From the NCBI RefSeq assembly GCF_037975245.1, contig NC_092568.1:29580001-29640000 (forward strand): 60,000 bases of DNA, read 5' to 3'. Made by a program: the position numbers and the translations under genes. Each line of letters begins with the position of its first letter. Position 1 is the stretch's first letter. The notes beneath the pieces are model-generated. The model saw only the letters and a list, made by a program, of their open reading frames with translations. It was not told the DNA's origin and did not search any database. Positions 44,986-57,499 of the stretch are shown one piece after another. The stretch comes from Apostichopus japonicus (Eukaryota; Echinodermata; Holothuroidea; Aspidochirotida; Stichopodidae).

Positions 44986-45424
44986 ATGGAAGTCAATGTT
45001 TGATTCCATTTAATGTAAATACAATGAACATGATATGAAATATAGGATTACGATTAAGATGCCATTTGTTTTAATATATGCTTCTGTGTAGACATGAAGA
45101 ACACTAGAAGTTATTTTTTTTAATAAATCTGTGTGTCTAAACATCAAATATCCATTTCTCTACTTCAACTGGGCTATGAGTTTTAACTTTAAAAAATAAA
45201 GTCTCTGGCAGAATACTTTATGAATTCTTAAAACAATGAAATTCTTTTCATTTTTTTCTCACTAAATTTTTTCGAAAACATCAATTCTTCAAGTACTTGT
45301 TAACGATTACATGCACATTAAACCTAAAGTCACCTTGCAGGTTTTTATTTCCTACCAACCTGAGTTTTCCTTTAATCATTCAATTTAGACCGGATGATTA
45401 CTTGATTGCTCAAAGTATATCAAC

Positions 45425-45700
45425 TTCCAAAATGGCATTATCAACGCTGATCAACTAACCAAATGGTGTTATCAATGCTCATCAACTTACCGAGTTGTGT
45501 TATCAACACTCATCAACTTATCGAATGGTGGTATCAACGTGCATCAACTTACCAAATGGCATTATCAATGCTCACCAACTGACCAAATGATGTTATCAAC
45601 GCTCATCAACTAACCGAATGGTGTTATCAACGCTCATCAACTAACTGAATGGTGTTATCGACCCTCATCAACTTACCGAATGGTGTAACCAATGCTGATC
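45425..45700. repeat. 31-bp tandem repeat derived from the 5' splice site of Nup133 exon 21
   Basis: About eight units of 31 bp (ACCAAATGGTGTTATCAATG then CTCATCAACTT). The first unit on the gene strand is the real exon end and donor (CACCATTCG, then GTAAGTTGATGA). Units near 45485 and 45546 keep a perfect GTAAGT, and others read GTTAGT or GTCAGT. Confidence 0.88.
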
Positions 45701-45893
45701 TCTCTTGCATGTACTTCTGTTCAAGATCTCCGTATTCCAGCGCCTCCTCGCCGATGCAGTCACGGATAGATTCCAGCTGAGCGCAATATCCATCAAGCTG
45801 TAACTCTGTCAGAGAGAACAACTGTTGGCAAAGGTTGGAACTGGTCACCCCATCTTCAGCATTCTTCACACCGTGTTGGATGGTTAGATTATG
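45677..45893 (-). CDS. NUP133: Nup133 exon 21
   Basis: 217 nt with LFSLTELQLDGYCAQLESI and LEQKYMQERSALVTPF. Acceptor CCCCCAG, donor GTAAGT. The exon's 3' end and its donor are repeated in tandem in the following intron (45425-45700). Confidence 0.96.
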
Positions 45894-46401
45894 CTGGGGG
45901 AAATGGAAGGAATAATACACTAAATATATATAGTAAATATGATATGCAAATCTTACATGAAATACCAAAATAACCATGGCAATGCTTGTAACACATGAAA
46001 AGTACTTCCATGTAATTTAAAGGTAAGACAGCAATGCTACGGTCTGTAACTTTGCAACCTTTTGGTTTAAATGCAATTTCAAGAGGGACTCAGCCTCCCA
46101 GCTACAGACCAGAATTAGTTCAATAGTTAATTTAACCTCCATGCATTCCAAGTCATCCACACATGAATATAAACTATAACAGTAGGTCCACAACTCTATC
46201 CATTGAAAGCTTCAATTGGTGGTGATCACTATAGTAATTTCTGTACTGAGGCAGGGGAGGGGGGTGTGCCAGTCAAAAGAAACAGTATATTATGTAAATG
46301 AATATATGAAATATAATATTCAGAGAATTATTTAAAGATTCTAGTACAATGGACGTAGAAGTATAGTCTTGCACTGTAAATGCTGTGATAAAAGAACTCA
46401 C

Positions 46402-46445
46402 CTGCTGAGAAATGAGATTCCTTAATCCTTTCGGTCCAGAGCTTG
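46402..46445 (-). CDS. NUP133: Nup133 exon 20 (44 nt)
   Basis: A micro-sized exon coding SSGPKGLRNLISQQ, matching vertebrate TSGPGGIRTVIIRQ. Acceptor TATACAG behind a CTTTCTTTCTC tract, donor GTGAGT. Confidence 0.92.
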
Positions 46446-47010
46446 CTGTATACGTCGAGAAAGAAAGATAACCGGTAACGTAACATATCAAAAATCCAAG
46501 TTATTGAAAATGCTAATATTCTTATTAAAGTTTGTAACGTGTATAAGACATGATAACTTGGAACCACATTGATCATATATAGTCATTATGATTATTTTAA
46601 TATTTTATATCATCAGTCAAAAATGACTTAGTCATCTACCAGCCAAAAATGATATCCCAATCAGATAAATCTTCCAAATTTGTTATACTAGTCAAAATGA
46701 GACAATGATCCTGGATTGAAACCAAAGCAAGGCATTTCCTTCTTTTTTTACTGTGAAACATTTGCAGTCCCATACATGTATTTAAAAGATTATAAACATT
46801 TATTAACTCCCTTGTAGAATGATTTATAAACTACCATTGTGCTTGTCAACCTAAAGTGACTGCTTCACATTTATAATTCAAAGCATTTAAACAGCTTACC
46901 CAATTTGGTTTATACCTGCATTTTCAACCAGAATTTATTAAATGTTATCTAGAACATGTATGTTTTTTTAATTACAATTTTCTATTGACGAAGCAGCATA
47001 TTGACTATAC

Positions 47011-47110
47011 CTGTCCATAGTTGCGCAGGTAGCTTCAGATCAGAACTATCCGAGGACTGGTAAACCAGAGCCTTGGATTCATGGACTTGCCAAGCTTCTT
47101 GAAGAACAGC
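47011..47110 (-). CDS. NUP133: Nup133 exon 19
   Basis: 100 nt with AVLQEAWQVHESKALVYQSS then LPAQLWT, leading into the WTA-SSGP block. Acceptor TTGTAG, donor GTATAG. Confidence 0.92.
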
Positions 47111-47455
47111 CTACAAAACACAAAGACCACACATAAATAGAACAGTCTAGAAGTAAGGAGGTATGGACATGGGGAGGGGGAGGTTTATCTTATGATCTAG
47201 ACATAACACCAAATTATATTCAACATAATAATCTGTTGGATTTCTTTGGCACCACTTTCCCATTTACATAAAACATTTCCATTATACCTCACAACAACTT
47301 TGTGTTTTCTTATAGCAAATATTGGTATGACTATTTCAGTTCTGTTAATCATTTTACTTGTATTATCTTCATCAAACATTCCCATGAATGAAGGAGATAT
47401 CCAAACATGATGGATACTCGATGGAGGCAAAACAAAGAGATGTACTCATCAATAC

Positions 47456-47575
47456 CTGATAGATGTTGTTGACGTTAGAGATGAGAGTCACAGAGTCTCT
47501 TGGTGAAAAGTCTGTGGATAGCAGGTCGTCCTGCTCCTCCTGAAGTCCCTGGAATATCATCTGGATTGAGGAGAC
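47456..47575 (-). CDS. NUP133: Nup133 exon 18
   Basis: 40 codons, VSSIQMIFQGLQEEQDDLL then LISNVNNIYQ, the vertebrate NVNNIL helix. Acceptor GGACCAG, donor GTATTG. Confidence 0.94.
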
Positions 47576-48134
47576 CTGGTCCACAAAATTGAAGGTACAT
47601 GAAATAAATCCACAGAGGAGGTGATGCCATGAATGAGTAACAGTTACAGGTCATTAGTATAGACGCCCAAATTTTAATATTCAAAAATTAGTAAAATTTT
47701 CAAAGTACTTTCCTGTAGGTTTTAGCCCAGGGGTTCCTCAATAGCCTTCCAACCGCCTCCCTACCTCCCCCCACCCCCTGCCCTCTACCCACCACCAATT
47801 CTGGCCAGCAGAGTAAAAAATTCAATCCAGTGGGTAAAAAAAATTTCCCACAACCATGCACTAATAGGGGTTCAAAACACACAGTGATTTGTCAGTGATA
47901 TTTTTGTCTCTGAAGTAAGCATGAGGACGTCTGATTTTACAATTTATTTTAATTAATTAATTTTTTTTTAAATTAATGCAGAATTGTAAGCTTTCTCCTC
48001 TCTCCAGCGCTAGTTTCCATTGTAAAGAACAGCAGCTTTGTCTATGCTTGATCCATTAAATGGTTTCTAACAATGGCAATATCATGTCTTTTTTCCTTTC
48101 TGATGTTTTCCACCGATTTAACAACAACACTCAC

Positions 48135-48237
48135 CTCGGTATAGAACACATCTCTCAACGTCAGACCCGAGGGCAACTTATCAAGTTTTTCTCTGTCCGT
48201 AACTCTGGAGATGGCAGCGTCAATAAGATTTGGATAC
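48135..48237 (-). CDS. NUP133: Nup133 exon 17
   Basis: 103 nt with YPNLIDAAISRV and LPSGLTLRDVFYTE, matching vertebrate IPSNLTPADVFFREV. Acceptor GTCTCAG, donor GTGAGT. Confidence 0.95.
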
Positions 48238-48609
48238 CTGAGACGAGAAAGAGAAAACTAGAAATAAAACAATGCCGAAAAAAAAAAAAAGTGTAACTTA
48301 ATTGTCATTAACTCTCTTCCTGAGGTCTATGATGTCATCGCTAAATATAGACACTCTCCTCTCGGCGACATATGTGAAGGTAAGTCTACCTCAACTCATA
48401 CTGGCTTTGGCAGCCAAAACTCATAACGTCAAAATAGAGGAGAGAAGAAACACACACTATTCATGATACCACTGTAAAGGAAAGGAATATGGATAATGAC
48501 TTTGAATAATAGACCCCATCTTTGGATATACTTTATCACCTAGGAAACCAAACCTCACATAGATGGGATCTGGGAATGAGTTTGACTGAATGTAACATTA
48601 ATTACATAC

Positions 48610-48716
48610 TCTGAATGTTGATGACATAATGCTCTGGCTGCAGCTAACTTCTCCACATGTTCACCTAACATACTGTGACTGGACTGGGCAGCCTCTTCCC
48701 CAGATACGGAATGAAG
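48610..48716 (-). CDS. NUP133: Nup133 exon 16
   Basis: 107 nt with MLGEHVEKLAAARALCHQHS, matching vertebrate LLLCEHAEKLSAA. Acceptor ATTTTCAG, donor GTATGT. A long CTC-repeat tract lies about 40 nt upstream of the acceptor. Confidence 0.93.
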
Positions 48717-48754
48717 CTGAAAATACAAGTATCAGATTAAATGGTAATGGCTCA

Positions 48755-48873
48755 GGAGGAGGAGGAGGAGGGGGGGAGGAGGAGGAGGAGGAGGAGGAGG
48801 AGGAGGAGGAGGAGGAGGAGGAGGAGGAGGAGGAGGAGGAGGAGGAAGAGGAAGAGGAGGAAGAGGAGGAAGA
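48755..48873. repeat. (GGA)n microsatellite, a CTC/TCC pyrimidine tract on the Nup133 strand
   Basis: About 118 bp of GGA/GAG/GAA triplets. On the gene strand it is a long pyrimidine tract ending about 40 nt before the acceptor of exon 16. Confidence 0.9.
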
Positions 48874-49455
48874 GTAAACTTGACTAAGAATAAGTTCACA
48901 TCTGTGTTCTAACTTTTCTAAGAAATCAATTTGAATATCAATTTGAGTCTGTAAAGGTTCAAGAGCATGTTCATGCAACACTTTTAGTGTGTTACTATGT
49001 TTGGTAAACTTGACAGAAACAAGAAGAAAAAAATATTTTGGTTACAATGTGGAAAGGTACCATAGTGACTTCACTTTCTGTGCTAGTCCAACTGAGTTAC
49101 CCAACATTAGTTGGTGGTTTACTCCTGTTAACCATTTCTGGTCCTAAAGTTTGTCACCAAGAACCCACAAGCTGGTTGAAAGGGTTTGCAAAGTGGTTTG
49201 CAAAGGGTTTGCAAACATAACAACAGATACCAAAGCTGGGTACCAAAGCTAGTATACAAAGTAGAATTACAATACACAATGACAGACAAAGAGCTTCATC
49301 GCCAAGATACTGAATTTTCTAGAAAAGTAATAAAGGATATTTATGAAAAAATCAGATCATTAAACAAGTAACAGAAATGACAAAACTATTGAGGCAAAAT
49401 TATCATTTCGGGGCAAAAATCTGGATGATATATTTTTCATAGTAGCAATACTCAC

Positions 49456-49565
49456 TCTTTCCCATAGACCAGAACTCTTGAGAAAGGACACAAGTCGTTC
49501 GTGGGCTTTCATCTTGTCTTCCAATTGATGAATAAGAATCAGAGAGCCAGTAGCAGTGATGGAAT
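49456..49565 (-). CDS. NUP133: Nup133 exon 15
   Basis: 110 nt with SLILIHQLEDKMKAHERL, nearly identical to the vertebrate helix. Acceptor TAAAG preceded by a CTACCCCC-rich tract, donor GTGAGT. Confidence 0.96.
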
Positions 49566-50044
49566 CTTTACATTGGGGGTAGAGGTAGGGGGGGGAAGAG
49601 GGGGAAACAAAGAGATTGTTAGTTGTGAAAGTCATGAATTTATCACTTGTAGTAAATTACTTGTAGTAATTAAATTTAATAAAATAATCAATTAAATTAA
49701 CTAATAAATTAACAAGTAAATTACTTGTAGTAAATTACTTGAAGTAAATTACTTGTAGTAAATCAAAGTGCATGTTGTAACATAAATACCAGCACTGCTC
49801 AAAACACTGCTCAAAACAGTTTGAAACTTCTTAAAACCCTTTCAAACAATCAGAAACTTCACAAAGTGTTCAAATAACATCCCAAGATTGAATACTACCA
49901 GCTAGGAAAACATTCCTTCTCTGAGACGAGACCTTTAATTTTAAACACAGAACATATACATTTCTTCGCTCTCTTCAGATTCGTTAAAATTTGTCGGAAT
50001 AGTTTTTTCGACGTTTCGTTTACTTGAGAGAAGTTTAGACTTAC

Positions 50045-50204
50045 CTTGAGGTACTGACTCAGCCCAGCGGGGATCAGCGGGTGGGAAGTCGTTGATGAGC
50101 TCTAGGCTAAGCCGCTTCACAGCTTGATCCAGGGGTGAGTCTGTGTATCCATCCTCACCACCATCTAGAGGGAACAACTCCTCAAGCATGTTCTCTGCCT
50201 GGGT
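50045..50204 (-). CDS. NUP133: Nup133 exon 14
   Basis: 160 nt with ENMLEELFPLD and LINDFPPADPRWAESVPQ, one of the best conserved Nup133 blocks. Acceptor TTTCAG, donor GTAAGT. Confidence 0.97.
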
Positions 50205-50612
50205 CTGAAAGACAGAATTGGAAACATTCTGGAATAAGTACAAGAGCAAAAATCATCAAATCTTTCACTTAGTTTTGAGAATTATTTGTCTCAAGAATTA
50301 CTCTGCTAGATACATTCATACATGAATGCAATCAAATACACTCTTAGAGAGGTGGAACAGATTTCACAACCGGTCCAGGCAACTTACCGTGTTTGCTTAC
50401 TCTACCCTGTTGAACTTCTTGCTACCAATATTTCAAATAACAGCTGAGGTAAATGCTTAAGATTTAAATCATTTTCAGATTTAACAACTTGCTGGCAAAC
50501 TAATGCAGTTACTTTTATCCAACAGAGACTTAAAATAAATTCAAAAATTGCCAACTACATTAGCATACAATATGTACACTAATTGTTAGTGAGAGTTCAA
50601 GAGGAATCTCAC

Positions 50613-50747
50613 CAGATTAGACCTGCAGGCACACAAGAACGCTGCCTTTAGTCCGGTCAGATGATCGTTCCCCGGGTCTTTACTGATACCATCAGTCTTT
50701 CTCGGTGTAGCAACAGTCAACGATGTCTGGAGGAAGGACTGTGACAT
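50613..50747 (-). CDS. NUP133: Nup133 exon 13 (start of helical domain)
   Basis: 45 codons ending LTGLKAAFLCACRSNL, matching vertebrate IKLLKAAFLQYCRKDL. Acceptor CTGCAG, donor GTGAGA. Confidence 0.93.
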
Positions 50748-51539
50748 CTGCAGTGACAAAGAGTGAGAATTGTTCAATACTGACAACTAGAAGATGCCAA
50801 GACTAACTTTAAAATGTTTCATTTGCAAGTAGTTATATGAGATAATTGTTTTTATTTGAAGTGGATGGTTGCTTTGCTTACTTACCTTATCCAACCCTTC
50901 TGAACATCCCACCATACCCACTTGTGAACATGAATAAATTCATATTTTAAGAAATGTATTTTAATTTTAAGTTTGATATTATTTTAGTGAAGTTTACAAA
51001 TCTTTAGTACAACCAAATGTATCCTTTCGTACAAACTCTATGAGGTAATGTTTTGTTAGCTTCGATACTATCTAATCACTATCAACTAGCCTAGTGACAA
51101 ATAGTGTGTGTCTACCACTTCCCAGATTTTTATATGCAAATTAGATGACACCTAGGTACAACTGCTATGAAAGTTATTGCTAAAGTAGCTTAAGAACCAA
51201 CGTTTATTTGGACCAGAGGTACAAGAACTCTGAGATTTTTCTCAAATATTCTGTAACACTAATATTACATATATAGTTATTATTTGTGGATCATACATCA
51301 CTGTGGGAGGGGATGCTATGTTACCAATACGAACAGCTTTTCCCACCTGTTGGTAATAAAATATAGTAATATGACCATAGCAAAAGACTGATTACACATG
51401 ACAAAGATGTAGAACAAACACATGAAGAGACCTCCCCGAGAGAGGGTGAAGGATCACTTAATGCAAGAATCTGAATCTTATTAAATTTACTAGATCATAG
51501 AGGGGTAAACATCTGGCCTAAACTACAACTAATCTTTAC

Positions 51540-51606
51540 CTCAAATCTTGATACTTCCAGAAGTGATTGGTCTGGTCTGGACTGGCTTACGATACTCTCG
51601 TCCATA
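51540..51606 (-). CDS. NUP133: Nup133 exon 12 (linker)
   Basis: 67 nt, MDESIVSQSRPDQSLLEVSR, a low-conservation linker between propeller and helical domain. Acceptor TTGCAG, donor GTAAAG. Confidence 0.85.
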
Positions 51607-52301
51607 CTGCAAAGAGGAGGGAGGAAAAATGAATTATCACACACAGATGTATAGATACACAATTCTAAGGGTTATTTGGTAAACTTGAGAATGTAGAAGC
51701 AACTTTTCCACAAGTTTGTAGCACTTTTAGGGTTATTTGATGGCAAATTTTTGATACAATGAAACTGAAAATACTCATAACACAAGGAGATCATTATTTA
51801 ACTTGGCTGATCCAGTTTCATTCCAAATAATAAAGAAAATGGCACCAATTCTGGTAAATCCATGATTTTGCTTTTGCAAAAAAATTGCCCGAAGTCAACC
51901 ATTAAAACACAGACAGCTATTTTAAGATGAGTATTGGTCCCTTTGGCATTAAATCACAATACATGCACATCAATACATTTTAGATGAAAGCTCATGCAGG
52001 CTCTAGCAAACAGCAAATTTGCCATTAATTTGGATCAATTGAAAAATGTCTTATTTGCACAATATACCATAAGTCTGGTACAGTTGTTGTAAGATGACGA
52101 CTAAATTGCGGACGGCTGCTTTAAAATGCATTTGGTCGTCATGGTATCCATCACAAAATAATAATAGATGTAAAACTAAACCCAACCAAAGTCAAAGTAG
52201 AAAGAGAGAAGAGTTGTCTCAAAAGCAGTCTCTAAAAAAACCAGAAACAAAAACTCTTTTTCAGTGCTTTTTGGATCGGATATAAGACTAGCCTGACGTA
52301 C

Positions 52302-52383
52302 CTTGGCATTTCTGGTAAATTCATCTTGACAGCAACAAGTCCTTCAGAACTATTGAAGAATAAACATTCATTGTCCACAGCTC
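52302..52383 (-). CDS. NUP133: Nup133 exon 11 (last propeller strand)
   Basis: 82 nt coding ECLFFNSSEGLVAVKMNLPE, equivalent to vertebrate PIIFSRNSGLVSI. Acceptor CTACAG, donor GTACGT. Confidence 0.9.
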
Positions 52384-53090
52384 CTGTAGAAAGATGAAAA
52401 GGTTAAATATATGAAGAAAGAAAAAAAAGAAGAGGGATAAAATGATGCAACTCTGGCCGATTCTCTGCTTTCATGATCCATTGTCGTTCATAGGTTCAAC
52501 AATTGATCTCATAAGCTTGGTACCTAGCTCTCTCTCTCTTCAGGAGAGCAAGCATCCTTAGTTTACCTATCACTATGTATGCATTACTGAGGGGAGGGAG
52601 AGGGGGGAGCAACTGGCAAGCCTCTCCTCGTTCCTCTACCCTGTGATATTTTACACTCATGCCTGCAAGATTTTGTTATGTATCTATTTTGCTGATACAA
52701 AATACATCTTCCTGTTTTGAAATTATAAACTGAACAAAACCATAGCTTCATCTTAAACTATTTGACATTTATGATAAACAACAAATGATTACTTGCATAA
52801 ATAGGTTTATAGTAAAACCTATACCTGTAGCTTATTTGCTGTTTGCATTGCTAATATGTCACACAGATAAGTCATAACTTATGTGTTGCCTGTAATCAAA
52901 ATTTTCAATAGAATGTAAATAAATTGACAAGAATCTTTTCAATCATTTGTTGTCCAGTTTTATTTGCAAAATTACCATAAAAACTGTGAATACAGATTTT
53001 GAGGTAAATACATTAATCTATGTAGTTAGTTTTAGCTAATTTTAGTACAAATAAGTACCAAAAAGTTCAGCTTCTTGTTTAACCACTCAC

Positions 53091-53162
53091 CTGCCCCCCA
53101 ATTGGATGTCCTGGAATTGGTGATGTTGATGTCTTGGAAAACTGGACCAATGTCAGGTGACA
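53091..53162 (-). CDS. NUP133: Nup133 exon 10 (end of beta-propeller)
   Basis: 72 nt, SPDIGPVFQDINITNSR then NWGAG. Acceptor CAAAAG after a TTTTTTCTCTTC tract, donor GTGAGT. The sequence is divergent, but phases fit both neighbours. Confidence 0.8.
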
Positions 53163-54284
53163 CTTTTGAAGAGAAAAAATTATAAAAATATATGAGATAT
53201 AGTAAACCATCTTGTAGGGAGAATTTTAGAGTAACTGATGTAAAAGCGCATGATGAATTGATCATGATGCTCAGGACATTATAATAATGGTCGTAACTGT
53301 TGGCAGGTAAGCTAAATTTGCGTATAATCAACCCGTGACAGGTATTTATTCGAACTATATCCTTGGAAACTACAACAGGTAAGTTCTTCAGGTTGCTGTG
53401 ATGGTTTAACCGAGATCAGGTGCATCAGCATGGATAAAATCTATATAGTATAGTAACTCAGGGTGCATACAATAAACCACAAAACATACTGCAAGTCAGA
53501 CAAAAAGTGACCAGTTCCTAAAGTAACAGCCCCTGATACAACTCATTTTATGCTAAGATAAACATAGATTTATAGTGACAGGATTTGTACCTTATGTAAT
53601 CAGGGAAAATTAGTGGACGAGTATCAATAATTACTTGGATGTTCATTTGTCCTGAGTGGAAGGATTAACCTCCTAAAACATTACTTCTACAGGTATCATT
53701 ATATTCTTAAAATGGAGGAACAAGAAATAAAAACACTTCGTCAAAATATGATTCTTTACTACTAAAATATTAGGTCGGTTTTGTGTTTTTCTTTGTGTGT
53801 TTTACCGGCAGGTTTGTTGCCCTTTGTTGTGTTGTTTCTTTTATCTTTCTTTCTTCTTTCTTTCTTTTTTGGTATTATATATTACTTGTTTGTAGCCTTT
53901 TCAATATGGTATTGGATGTATGCATGTTTATTTCCCTGTATTCAAGTCTCACCTCTTTGGAGGATAAATAAACTGAAACCTAAACTGAAACTTCATCTAA
54001 ACAGCAAAATCCAACTTGCTATGAACTATCTTCTATCTCTTAAAAGGTCAATTTAAAAATGTACCTAGCTTAGGGATATCCTGAATACAACCTCCCCCCC
54101 CCTCCTGGGGAAAAAAGGATCAAAGAAGAAATCCAAGACTTCAGATTTTAAAAGCTGCATTGGTAGATGTGTTCTTATTTAATACTTCATGTGGTAATAT
54201 TCCAAGGGGTTAATGTTCTTTGTTTTCCCCTGTATGTTGTATATATCCTGATTAAGCAATGATTATGTTAAATGTAACTCTTAC

Positions 54285-54387
54285 ATGAACATCCAAGGAG
54301 TAAGTTCTTTCCGTACACAAAGCTTGTGGAGGTGCCAGGAGTGGGGAGGAGTAGATGACAATCTAAGAGGGAGACTTCGTCGGAAAC
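54285..54387 (-). CDS. NUP133: Nup133 exon 9 (beta-propeller)
   Basis: 103 nt with VSDEVSLLDCHLLLPTPG then SFVYGKNLLLGCS, matching the vertebrate SEDLILCQL and YLYNESAVYVCS strands. Acceptor TTTATAG, donor GTAAGA. Confidence 0.9.
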
Positions 54388-54727
54388 CTATAAAGACAAA
54401 GACAGAAATAACAGGGTCACAATAAATACGTAAGACAGTAAGAACAAAATCATTTTGTGACCAGTCTGAATGATTTGATGAAGTTAATAATGTAAACTTA
54501 TAAACAAAGCAAAATTCAGCGATGGATTCCTCAAGTTTCAAAGACATGGCAGTTGTTGTACAATCTAATGTAACAAACAAAGTCGATCTATTCAATCTTA
54601 TTTCGGAGGATTTTCTTGTCAGAAAAGTCCGAAAGGTAAAAACTATATTTGAAATTTTTGTTGGCCCTCATTTTTCCGTTAGATCCTCTTCCATAAAATT
54701 GTTTGTATACAGATGTGAAACACTTAC

Positions 54728-54813
54728 TTTGTACGGCAATGATTGGTCGGTCACATGAATACTGTCAACAGGATCTTGTCCTTCTACCATGGATGATTCT
54801 GATTTCATTTCGA
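54728..54813 (-). CDS. NUP133: Nup133 exon 8 (beta-propeller)
   Basis: 86 nt with VDSIHVTDQSLPYK, leading into VSDEVSLLDC of the next exon as in vertebrate Nup133. Acceptor TTTTCAG, donor GTAAGT. Confidence 0.88.
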
Positions 54814-55154
54814 CTGAAAATGAGAAGAAAAAAACGATATGTGGTATAGTTGGTTTTATGGGTTGTTCTGCTGTCTGATAATCAAACAATACTATTATTC
54901 AAAGAAGCAATTATTCAATCAATCAAGTTTGATATCTCTTCAATGTAACTAAAGACATGAAACCACAAGTTAGATACATGAACAGATTTGTAAATTTTCA
55001 CATTGTTATCATTTACATACTAAATGCACTTTCATGCAACACTGAGTACTTCATTGCATGAGAACTTTTTTCCCCCTTCTAAATGCTTATCACTAAAATC
55101 TGCGTTGGTTTCGTGTACAATAGCGACAGCAACCAGATTTACTAAAGTGCTTAC

Positions 55155-55222
55155 CGATGGCATAGTGTAGTTTAGGAGTAGATAGATTGATGTTTGTCAC
55201 GGCAGCAAGAAGGAGAACAGAA
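55155..55222 (-). CDS. NUP133: Nup133 exon 7 (beta-propeller)
   Basis: 68 nt coding SVLLLAAVTNINLSTPKLHY, matching the vertebrate LVILAAAWH strand and following Tyr. Acceptor TTTCAG, donor GTAAGC. Too short to appear as a long open frame. Confidence 0.9.
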
Positions 55223-55626
55223 CTGAAAGGTAAGCAAGAGAAGGAGGACAAACATTATGACACATAAGTAAATCTTTTGTTGTTTATTCTTTATTCTTTT
55301 TTCATTCTTTGGTCCATTAAGTGTTTCTCACAACACACAAAACATGCGAATTAAGACTTGTCCAAACCTATGTTCACAAGGCTTGCTTTTGTAGACTTTT
55401 ACAATGATTTTAATGAAACTGTGAAGATATTAAATGTGATAAAAATGTGATTTGATACTAAAATTCTGTAATAATGCAATTGTTCGATGGACCTCTTAAC
55501 TTGTATTTCAAATACTGAAGAAAAAGTAAGAACATGTCCTTTTGCTTTCTGCATGTGATTCATACTGTTACACTGGGTGAGAAACTTTCAATCAATATTC
55601 AATCGACATTATGGCTTCTTGCCCAC

Positions 55627-55685
55627 CTCGAGGTTGGTTGTACATCTAGTAGCCATGTCTTCAATCCATCTGCGGTAGTCAAACC
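55627..55685 (-). CDS. NUP133: Nup133 exon 6 (beta-propeller)
   Basis: 59 nt starting GGT TTG ACT and containing GLKTWLLDVQPT, equivalent to the vertebrate NIRYLDL strand. Acceptor TTGGCAG, donor GTGGGC. The longer open frame over this place is in another phase and does not fit the splice phases. Confidence 0.85.
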
Positions 55686-56497
55686 CTGCCAAAAATAAAA
55701 AGGGTTGGAATACATAATTACCCATGTAAGAAACCCTCCAACAAGGTTTGTATATCAACACTGCAGTGTAATTCAATTGGAGTGGTGCAAACATGACATA
55801 TATCCTTTGAAATACAATTTGCAATGCTAATAACTTCACTTGATCCTTAAAATAACAGGTAAGATACCCTCTATATTTTCTTTGATAACTGCTGCTCATT
55901 TTGTTTTTATCTCTGTATTATTTGGAATATTTCGGCAGTACCTGTTTTGCCTGTATGGATAAGAGATTGCTTCAGTCCTCCTTGACACCATTATAATAAT
56001 ATTAATGTTTCATACCTGGTTGTTGCTCATGCAAAGAGACAAACAGACACTGGAAATGCAACATCTTTTACTGAAGAAGACACAGTTTTCCTCCCTTCAA
56101 ACACAAAACTACATTACTACGTTACTACAATACTTACATACTTCACTCTTTTGAAACAAGCAAACCACAGGTTTTTGCAATTAGGGTCAAGCAAAAATAA
56201 AAAGCAAACAAAAGGGGGGAAAAGGGAGTTAAAAGGCCTTAAAGAACAAAAGTCTATACCTAAGCTAGGTTGTGTAATTTGTGTTGTAAGTCCTATAAGA
56301 TACTCAAGCCTAGGGCCTTAATGAAAGGTCTGCATTGTCAATGAGTGCAGTATTATGGGCCAATGCTTTTTCGTGGGTCAGATTGAAATTTTTCACTGGC
56401 TGGATTAGATCTGCAGGCTGCCTATTGAAAACCTTCAGTGTGAGTAGTATTACATGCTACTGGAAAAGCCTTTACTAAAGAGCTGTTGTTCACTAAC

Positions 56498-56554
56498 CAT
56501 TTCTCTCTGGAAATGATGAACCAACACTGTCCCAAGTTGCTTCTCATATATAAC
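56498..56554 (-). CDS. NUP133: Nup133 exon 5 (beta-propeller)
   Basis: 19 codons, VIYEKQLGTVLVHHFQREM. Acceptor CAACAG, donor GTTAGT. Similarity alone is weak, but the phase (0-0) and position between two certain exons support it. Confidence 0.75.
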
Positions 56555-57080
56555 CTGTTGATAAAGTTAGAAAATGGCAATCCTTAGAATGTAGAATTAC
56601 TGCTTGACAAAGGTAAACTCTGCATTTTACATTCAATTTGTCATAAGTTGGTTATTCAACCACTAGAGGATAGATAATGATAATTCAAACCATAATCCGA
56701 TACTACTGTTAACCCAAAACACCACACAAGGAGCAAATAATTTAGATCTCAGAAACTTTCAAAACTGAAACATTAACTCATTTTACTACAAGTTTGTCGG
56801 ACACAAAACATCCTGTATCGATTCAAATGTTGGTATTTTGTTTCTTAAGAGCAACCGAATGGTTGTAACCAGAAAGCTCTCTATCTTAGATGGATGGGCA
56901 TCCAATTACATGAGAATACTGTATTATATAACTTCATCAGAATGACACATAGTTACAACCAACGGTGACTATTCCATACACAAACTATCAAGCCTACACT
57001 TTACAAAATTACATTTTTATTTTGCCACTGTGATCTCTTAAAGCAGAAAAATGATTTTTATAACAGTGCATGAGACTCAC

Positions 57081-57191
57081 AGTTTCAAGACCAGGTTCTG
57101 ATATTAACCATTTCTGTAGAACATCATCGTGTAAGACGTAGACTTCACGTCCTTCTGAAGTATCTGATCCGGCACAAACTCTCCTTATTTG
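57081..57191 (-). CDS. NUP133: Nup133 exon 4 (beta-propeller)
   Basis: 37 codons including GREVYVLHDDVLQKWLISE, which aligns with the vertebrate propeller strand ending in S-x-x-ISKWEL. Acceptor TTTACAG, donor GTGAGT. Confidence 0.92.
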
Positions 57192-57499
57192 CTGTAAAAT
57201 ACAGGTTGGTAAACTGATACATTCAATACTGGCCATTTTTTTATTTGCTTTTTAATGTTTTCTAAGAAGTGCTATTTATTTAAAGATTTTGAAACAGAGA
57301 AAAATAGTGAATCATATTTGACAATGGAGAAGACTATAGCAACATGTTCTTTCCAATAAATGTCACTTTTTTCGGGCTCTTTTTTTGAATACAGACATCA
57401 ATATATTTATAACTTTCTTTGCTCTTGTGGTTTCTCTCATAAGAAGTGACAATTGTTAACGCCACACTTTCTGGAGAGAATTTGAAAAAGATTATTTAC

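Noticed and set aside
48629-48981. Poly-Glu or poly-Ser proteins over the GGA repeat
   Set aside because: These are translations of a microsatellite lying in an intron.
55609-55899. Longer open frame with FDYRRWIEDMATRC over Nup133 exon 6
   Set aside because: Its phase does not fit the flanking exons. The GGT TTG ACT frame does, and it matches Nup133.
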